Both the position numbers and the translations under genes were made by a program. From JALXCH01 sp964495805 (lineage in GTDB: Bacteria > Calditrichota > Calditrichia > RBG-13-44-9): a stretch of DNA of 64,000 nucleotides. The stretch is from positions 19,092 through 83,091 of the forward strand of contig CAZBWV010000038.1 of assembly GCA_964495805.1 (NCBI GenBank), read 5' to 3'. Shown here piece by piece: positions 60,153 to 64,000 of this stretch. Each line of letters starts with the position of its first letter. The stretch's first letter is position 1. Below the pieces are notes generated by a model. It made no database searches, was not told the origin of the DNA, and worked only from the letters and a program-made list of their open reading frames with translations.

Positions 60153-60956
60153 ATGAACACCATGAATCGGCTGTTCTGGAGCATTTTGGTGTGGTTTGGG
60201 CTGGTGATGATGTTTCTGGCGGGATGTTCAAAAAATTCCACCAGCCCGGAACCAACAGAGAGCACCACAGAAGTCGAAGGTTTCTGGATGGGTGGATTTG
60301 TTTTTCAGCAATCGGGTAAGGGAACCGGCTATTTGGGTAGTATGGCAATGGTGGCACCGAATGGGGAGAGTTATTTTGTGGTATTCGGTGAAGAAATAAT
60401 GGATTATATGTTAGCAGCCCATGGAACATTGAGCAGTAAGAATGGGGAGATTGGGGGAAAGTTGAATATTTACGACACGACCGGCACTCCGGTGGGGAAC
60501 CTTACCATTTCACAGGGTGAGACGAGAGAAACCACGGAAAACGGAATAAAAATCGTCTATTTTACCAGTCAGTTTACCGGGAGTGCCTGGCCGCTGGCTG
60601 GTTCGGGTGAATTAACTCTCACTCGAATGGATTCGGTTTACAACCTGGCTTCTTCCCTTTCCGCCATCGCCGGGAACTGGATAATGATAGAAGATGACGG
60701 TTCCACATTCTTGAATGTGAACGAAAACGGGCAGTTCACCGGTGGAAATACAGGTGGGTGCCAGTTCTCCGGAAACATTCAAATCATCAATTCTCAGAAG
60801 AATCTTTACCGCATTGCCACATTCACAATCAGCAATTGTGGTGCCCCGTATGATGGAAATTACCAGGGATTGGCTACTCTGATAGAGGGTGGGCTGTTGT
60901 GGGTCGTGGTAAAACAGGATGGTTCACTGGGATTTTACATGAAATTTTCCCGGTAA
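60153..60956 (+). CDS. Lipoprotein, unknown function
   Basis: Protein of 267 residues with a lipobox (FLAGC) and a Ser/Thr/Pro linker, then a beta-rich domain with Gly-Trp strands (VEGFWMGGFVFQQSGKGTGY, SGELTLTRMDS, AGNWIMIEDDGST, GGNTGGCQFSGN, FTISNCGAPYDG). Two cysteines in the last half may form a disulfide. GGAGG precedes the ATG. The composition resembles lipocalin-like or DUF-type surface lipoproteins, but no family is certain. Convergent with queF. Confidence 0.72.
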   Translation: MNTMNRLFWSILVWFGLVMMFLAGCSKNSTSPEPTESTTEVEGFWMGGFVFQQSGKGTGYLGSMAMVAPNGESYFVVFGEEIMDYMLAAHGTLSSKNGEIGGKLNIYDTTGTPVGNLTISQGETRETTENGIKIVYFTSQFTGSAWPLAGSGELTLTRMDSVYNLASSLSAIAGNWIMIEDDGSTFLNVNENGQFTGGNTGGCQFSGNIQIINSQKNLYRIATFTISNCGAPYDGNYQGLATLIEGGLLWVVVKQDGSLGFYMKFSR

Positions 60957-61125
60957 TTTAATTAGAGCATTCCCTGCGGAGGGACGAGGCAAAAAAACCA
61001 CGGGAAAATGGACGGAGAATTCAAGGAAAGGGCAACCTGTTCAGAGTTTCAGTGGTTTTCACATCGGATTGGTTATAAGGTTTTTCCCGTCCGGGAAACA
61101 GGAAGTAGTCTCTCGCGACAATTTC

Positions 61126-61551
61126 TTAAAGTAGTCCGAGTTTGCGGGGGGCTTCTTCCGTCTTGGTGTGCTGGGCTTCCACGGTAAAACCAATCCCGCC
61201 GCGCACGTTGAATTTGCCCACCACTTTGATCCAGTGTGGATCCAGCAGTGCCACCAGATCGTCCAGAATTTTATTCACCACCGCTTCGTGAAAAATACCT
61301 TCGTTCCGGTAGGACCACAGGTACAATTTGTACGATTTCGATTCCACGATTTTCTGATCAGGGATGTATTCCACGTGGATGTGGGCAAAATCCGGCTGTC
61401 CGGTTACCGGGCACAGGCAGGTGAATTCCGATGTATCCATCTTGATGAGATAATAGCGATCCGGCGCGGGATTGGCCACTGCTTCCATTTTTTTACTAGG
61501 TTTGGCTTTGCGGCCCAAAATGGTCAATTTGTCCAGGTCTTCCTGATGCAT
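61126..61551 (-). CDS. queF: NADPH-dependent 7-cyano-7-deazaguanine reductase (QueF)
   Basis: Reduces preQ0 to preQ1 in queuosine synthesis. Start taken at MHQEDL (61551), giving 141 residues, the unimodular bacterial length. Catalytic motif EFTCLCPVTGQPDFA (about 42-56) holds nucleophile Cys47 and acid Asp54; ESKSYKLYLWSYRNEGIFHE is the substrate/NADPH-binding stretch. No preQ1 riboswitch is visible upstream. Stands alone leftward, opposite the lipoprotein gene. Confidence 0.96.
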   Translation of the reverse strand: MHQEDLDKLTILGRKAKPSKKMEAVANPAPDRYYLIKMDTSEFTCLCPVTGQPDFAHIHVEYIPDQKIVESKSYKLYLWSYRNEGIFHEAVVNKILDDLVALLDPHWIKVVGKFNVRGGIGFTVEAQHTKTEEAPRKLGLL

Positions 61552-61716
61552 CGCTTTAACTCTTTTTTTATTCTTCAAAAAATGACCTGCCAATATACGG
61601 AATATTAAGTTGAAGAGCAATATCATAGGTGTGTATAGTCTCATGGCACGGGTTCAATCCGGAATTTTTATTTAAAATCAACAAAATTCCGATATTTTTC
61701 TGAGAGATTTTAGGGA

Positions 61717-61737
61717 ATGAGTTCAAAATGAGTTCAA
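61717..61737. repeat. Short tandem direct repeat in A+T-rich gap
   Basis: ATGAGTTCAA occurs twice (61717-61726 and 61728-61737) with an 11-bp period, upstream of queF in the 61552-62055 gap. It may be chance. The rest of this gap shows no reliable gene. Confidence 0.35.
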
Positions 61738-62055
61738 GCAGATCGTAAAAAATTTCAGGAACTCCATTACCTACCTGATCACTATTTTCAGTGAAGGAAT
61801 ACAATGCCTCTTTGGAGCATGGTGGTGGATGAATAAATCGGAATAAAGTTTAATTTACTGCTTGATTTTCAATTATTCTTGTCATTTATTTTCGATTTGA
61901 ACATAATAATATTCCTGAAAAATTGATTAAATCATTGCACCCCTGGATCGGAAGATATGGAGAATTTTGGGTAGAAAGTTGTGGTGGGTTGTTTGATTGG
62001 ATTGGTAGGGCAGGGACGAATTCTTCATTATCCCCAATTTATGGAGGTGACAGCC

Positions 62056-62193
62056 ATGAGTGGAAAACGTTTACCGAGAACTACAACACGTGGGGATTCG
62101 GAAACCATACGACGGACAATAGTTTTTTTAGTATTGCTTTCACTGACAATACCATTACTTACCAGCCCGATCGATTTTTTGGAGACTAATTAA
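62056..62193 (+). CDS. Small membrane protein (45 residues)
   Basis: An ATG with GGAGG eight nt upstream opens a 45-codon frame. The first 22 residues are polar and strongly basic (six Arg/Lys), followed by a 17-residue hydrophobic segment (TIVFLVLLSLTIPLL) and a short acidic end. This fits a single-pass small membrane protein, though it could also be a false ORF. It is the first of three small unrecognised genes in an A+T-rich tract. Confidence 0.4.
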   Translation: MSGKRLPRTTTRGDSETIRRTIVFLVLLSLTIPLLTSPIDFLETN

Positions 62194-62224
62194 AACGAGA
62201 GTATATAGATAGAGAGAATTTGCC

Positions 62225-62800
62225 ATGAGAATCATACTTTCCCTCCTCATATTAACGACGTATGTCTTCTCACAACCGTTTGATTCTCTGACTAAACCAG
62301 GGTATCGAAATACTTTGTTCAAAAATTTATCTTCCCAACATAGCCATACCTTTAATTCAAAATATTTCGTTCAAGGGGGCGATATAAGTGGAAATCTGCT
62401 CAATCCAATGGCATTACCTAATAGTTCTTCTGATTCAACTGTGCGGAAAAACCATAAGATATTTCTTGCAGGCTTAGCGGGATCTTTCGGTTTTGGTCTC
62501 ATGGGCGCATTTATAGGATATCATGCCAGGACAAAATGTGCCGGAAGTCGTGATGTCATTCAAATATGTAGTGGAGATGGCCATTATGCTCGTTTCGGTG
62601 CAAGTATAGGGGGTGTTTCAGGTAGCATATTAGGCTATCTATCTAAACGGGAAGACATCAAACAAAGAAATCCCTTTTTAAAGATTGTCATTGGGAGTGT
62701 TATCGGTGGAGTTGTTGGTTATTACCTTACCGATGTAACTTTCGGTATGAGTGCATTAATTTTTCCCCCCATAGGGGCAAATATACTATTACACCTCTAA
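62225..62800 (+). CDS. Exported or membrane protein with glycine-zipper segments
   Basis: Protein of 191 residues. A signal peptide (about 1-17, ending VFSQ) precedes a polar Ser/Asn-rich region; from about residue 80 on Gly-rich hydrophobic stretches (FLAGLAGSFGFGLMGAFIGY, FGASIGGVSGSILGYL, VIGSVIGGVVGYYL) resemble glycine-zipper membrane domains. Two cysteines lie at about 97 and 108. No family recognised. AGAGAG upstream of the ATG is a moderate ribosome site. Confidence 0.6.
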   Translation: MRIILSLLILTTYVFSQPFDSLTKPGYRNTLFKNLSSQHSHTFNSKYFVQGGDISGNLLNPMALPNSSSDSTVRKNHKIFLAGLAGSFGFGLMGAFIGYHARTKCAGSRDVIQICSGDGHYARFGASIGGVSGSILGYLSKREDIKQRNPFLKIVIGSVIGGVVGYYLTDVTFGMSALIFPPIGANILLHL

Positions 62801-63011
62801 AAGGGGTAATCTTGCAATGGAAAAAGTTTAACATCAAATAGTTGCCAATCCATTGCTCAAGCCAACGAGTGGAGTCTGGAGTGTTTATGTGTAAGTGCTT
62901 TAAAATTATTCAGCATATAAGTGGTAATTCCGTTATTTTAATAGACACCTATTCGCGACGAAGCTCTATACGGTAGGCAGGTGAAAATTAAAAATTGGTG
63001 AAAAACCAAAT

Positions 63012-63467
63012 ATGAAAAAGAGTATTGTCTTTGTAATGATTATTGCTTTTTTGAATTTAAATTGCGCTAAAATATATACAGTGAATCAGATACAAACAGA
63101 TGAAACAGTGTATACGCAATTAAAAGGTAAACGGGTAGAAGTTTACCTGACAAACGAGAAAAAAATCATTGGATATTTTCAATCCATTGAGGACGATTCG
63201 CTCACAATTATTATTCCGTGTAAAGAACTATTCTTGATTCCTGTTCTGAGTGAACTGAACAGATTTCAGCTGAACGATGGGAAATGTGAACCCGTTTTTT
63301 TCGGTGACGGAACCGGCTTCGGGAAGAAAATGACCTGCATGCAGAAGTCGCCTGAAAAAATCTCAAATGGCAGTTTTGTAGTGAACGTCTTAAAACGTTC
63401 GAGTGGAGTAAATACTTCTAAAACAATATATTGTGAAATTGGAACTGTCAAACTTGAGTTTGATTGA
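63012..63467 (+). CDS. Small lipoprotein, unknown function
   Basis: Protein of 151 residues; hydrophobic N terminus followed by NLNCAK, a lipobox. The centre (KRVEVYLTNEKKIIGYFQSIEDDSLTIII) looks like a small Sm-type or beta-sandwich unit, as in proteins that start with 'G-x-R-V-x-V-x-L'. Three further cysteines could form disulfides. No clear Shine-Dalgarno. Part of the A+T-rich tract next to the RAMP gene. Confidence 0.55.
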   Translation: MKKSIVFVMIIAFLNLNCAKIYTVNQIQTDETVYTQLKGKRVEVYLTNEKKIIGYFQSIEDDSLTIIIPCKELFLIPVLSELNRFQLNDGKCEPVFFGDGTGFGKKMTCMQKSPEKISNGSFVVNVLKRSSGVNTSKTIYCEIGTVKLEFD

Positions 63468-63538
63468 CTCATAAATTGGAAGGAAATAGCTAAATCATTA
63501 ATGAGGTAGGTAAATTTTTTCCGGTACCACCAACATTG

Positions 63539-64000
63539 TTAAGCCTGGAAATCTATCTTTTGCCAAATGCCAAAATTGGATATAATAAAATTGGTAGATC
63601 GATGAATTATACTTCCCGGAATGAAGTAAACACCGGTGTAAGCAATATGTTGGCCAACATAACGTCGGTGGGGATTGTACGAGCGCCATTCCCGACCGAC
63701 TAATGGTTCGATCTCTCCAGAGGCTTCCAAATTATTCGGTAAGGTATGGGCTAACAACCGTCCTTTTGGATGTAAAAGGATAATGGGTTTATCACCATCG
63801 CCTTTGAATGATACAGTGCCGTTGAACAGATTATTATCATCAGATTCCTTGGCGAACAACAGTTCAACATCTCCCCAACCATATCCCCGTTCGCCTCCAA
63901 ATTGCAATCGCTCAAGGGCCGATCGCCAATCCAAATTGCACTCTTCCTTTTCAAACAAATAGCCTTTTAGAAAAACCGCTTCACCGGTATCTAATGTGTT
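63539..64000 (-). CDS. RAMP-family CRISPR-associated protein, 3' part
   Basis: Open on the minus strand from the window edge to the stop at 63539, so the 5' end is outside. The visible 153 residues contain WRSALERLQFGGERGYGWGDVELL, the glycine-rich loop (GGxRxxGxG) that closes RAMP/Cas7- or Cas5-fold proteins of type III CRISPR-Cas systems, followed by GEIEPLVGREW and a C-terminal beta-rich tail. Which RAMP (Csx10-, Cmr- or Csm-type) cannot be told from this fragment. The frame is continuous with no internal stops. Confidence 0.6.
   Translation of the reverse strand, partial: NTLDTGEAVFLKGYLFEKEECNLDWRSALERLQFGGERGYGWGDVELLFAKESDDNNLFNGTVSFKGDGDKPIILLHPKGRLLAHTLPNNLEASGEIEPLVGREWRSYNPHRRYVGQHIAYTGVYFIPGSIIHRSTNFIISNFGIWQKIDFQA

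Noticed and set aside
61083..61098. Short inverted repeat TTTCCCG/CGGGAAA between the lipoprotein and queF genes
   Set aside because: Stem of six or seven pairs with a minimal loop and no T-run on either strand; too weak to call a terminator.
61490..61650. preQ1 riboswitch before queF
   Set aside because: No recognisable preQ1-I core or adenine-rich pseudoknot tail could be found upstream of the start.
61568..61804. Minus-strand 78-codon frame upstream of queF
   Set aside because: Only a TTG start without Shine-Dalgarno and it overlaps the in-frame-unrelated upstream region of queF; kept as non-coding.

Overview
The window looks like chromosomal DNA from a Gram-negative, probably thermophilic or anaerobic/microaerophilic bacterium of the FCB superphylum, with Calditrichota or a close neighbour as my best guess. 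This rests on gene content only: many Sec-exported beta-barrel proteins and lipoproteins, a bacterial geranylgeranylglyceryl-phosphate synthase of the kind found in FCB bacteria, rubrerythrin, ferritin-like and hemerythrin proteins, a QueF reductase and M16 peptidase pairs. No rRNA, tRNA or complete CRISPR array was seen.

Region 1 (1-14.3 kb) is the most interesting part. A seven-gene Calvin-Benson-Bassham set reads leftward on the minus strand as tkt, fba, rpe, glpX, cbbM (form II RuBisCO), cbbY-like phosphatase and prk. Two strong stem-loops lie in the intercistronic gaps. Upstream of tkt are a sigma-54-like -24/-12 element (TGGCAT-N5-TTGTA) and, about 110-145 bp further up, three TGTGCCA half-sites forming two overlapping perfect palindromes. 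The next gene upstream, on the same strand, is a sigma-54 activator with AAA+ and Fis-type HTH domains whose N-terminal sensory part looks like a Rossmann NAD-binding fold. I infer a redox-sensing switch for carbon fixation. Two CPA2-type cation/proton antiporters precede the activator.

Region 2 (14.5-31 kb) is mostly housekeeping and stress genes: an M16 peptidase pair (one active, one lacking the metal motif), GGGP synthase with a GmhA-type isomerase, rubrerythrin with a ferritin-like protein, a divergent glutamine synthetase, three consecutive exported proteins, glyA, and an OmpR-type two-component system with tandem repeats upstream.

Region 3 (31-57 kb) is an envelope region. It holds a hemerythrin, a patatin/POTRA/beta-barrel protein, a secreted-hydrolase operon headed by an AlbA_2-type sensor, a long run of outer-membrane beta-barrels, an MscS channel, three DUF4136-type lipoproteins and a SpoIIE-type phosphatase receptor. 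Region 4 (57-61.6 kb) holds a K+ channel, NhaA, a lipoprotein and queF.

Region 5 (61.6-64 kb) is visibly A+T-richer, carries small unrecognised membrane or exported proteins, and ends in the 3' part of a RAMP-family gene, so a type III CRISPR-Cas locus probably continues beyond the right edge.
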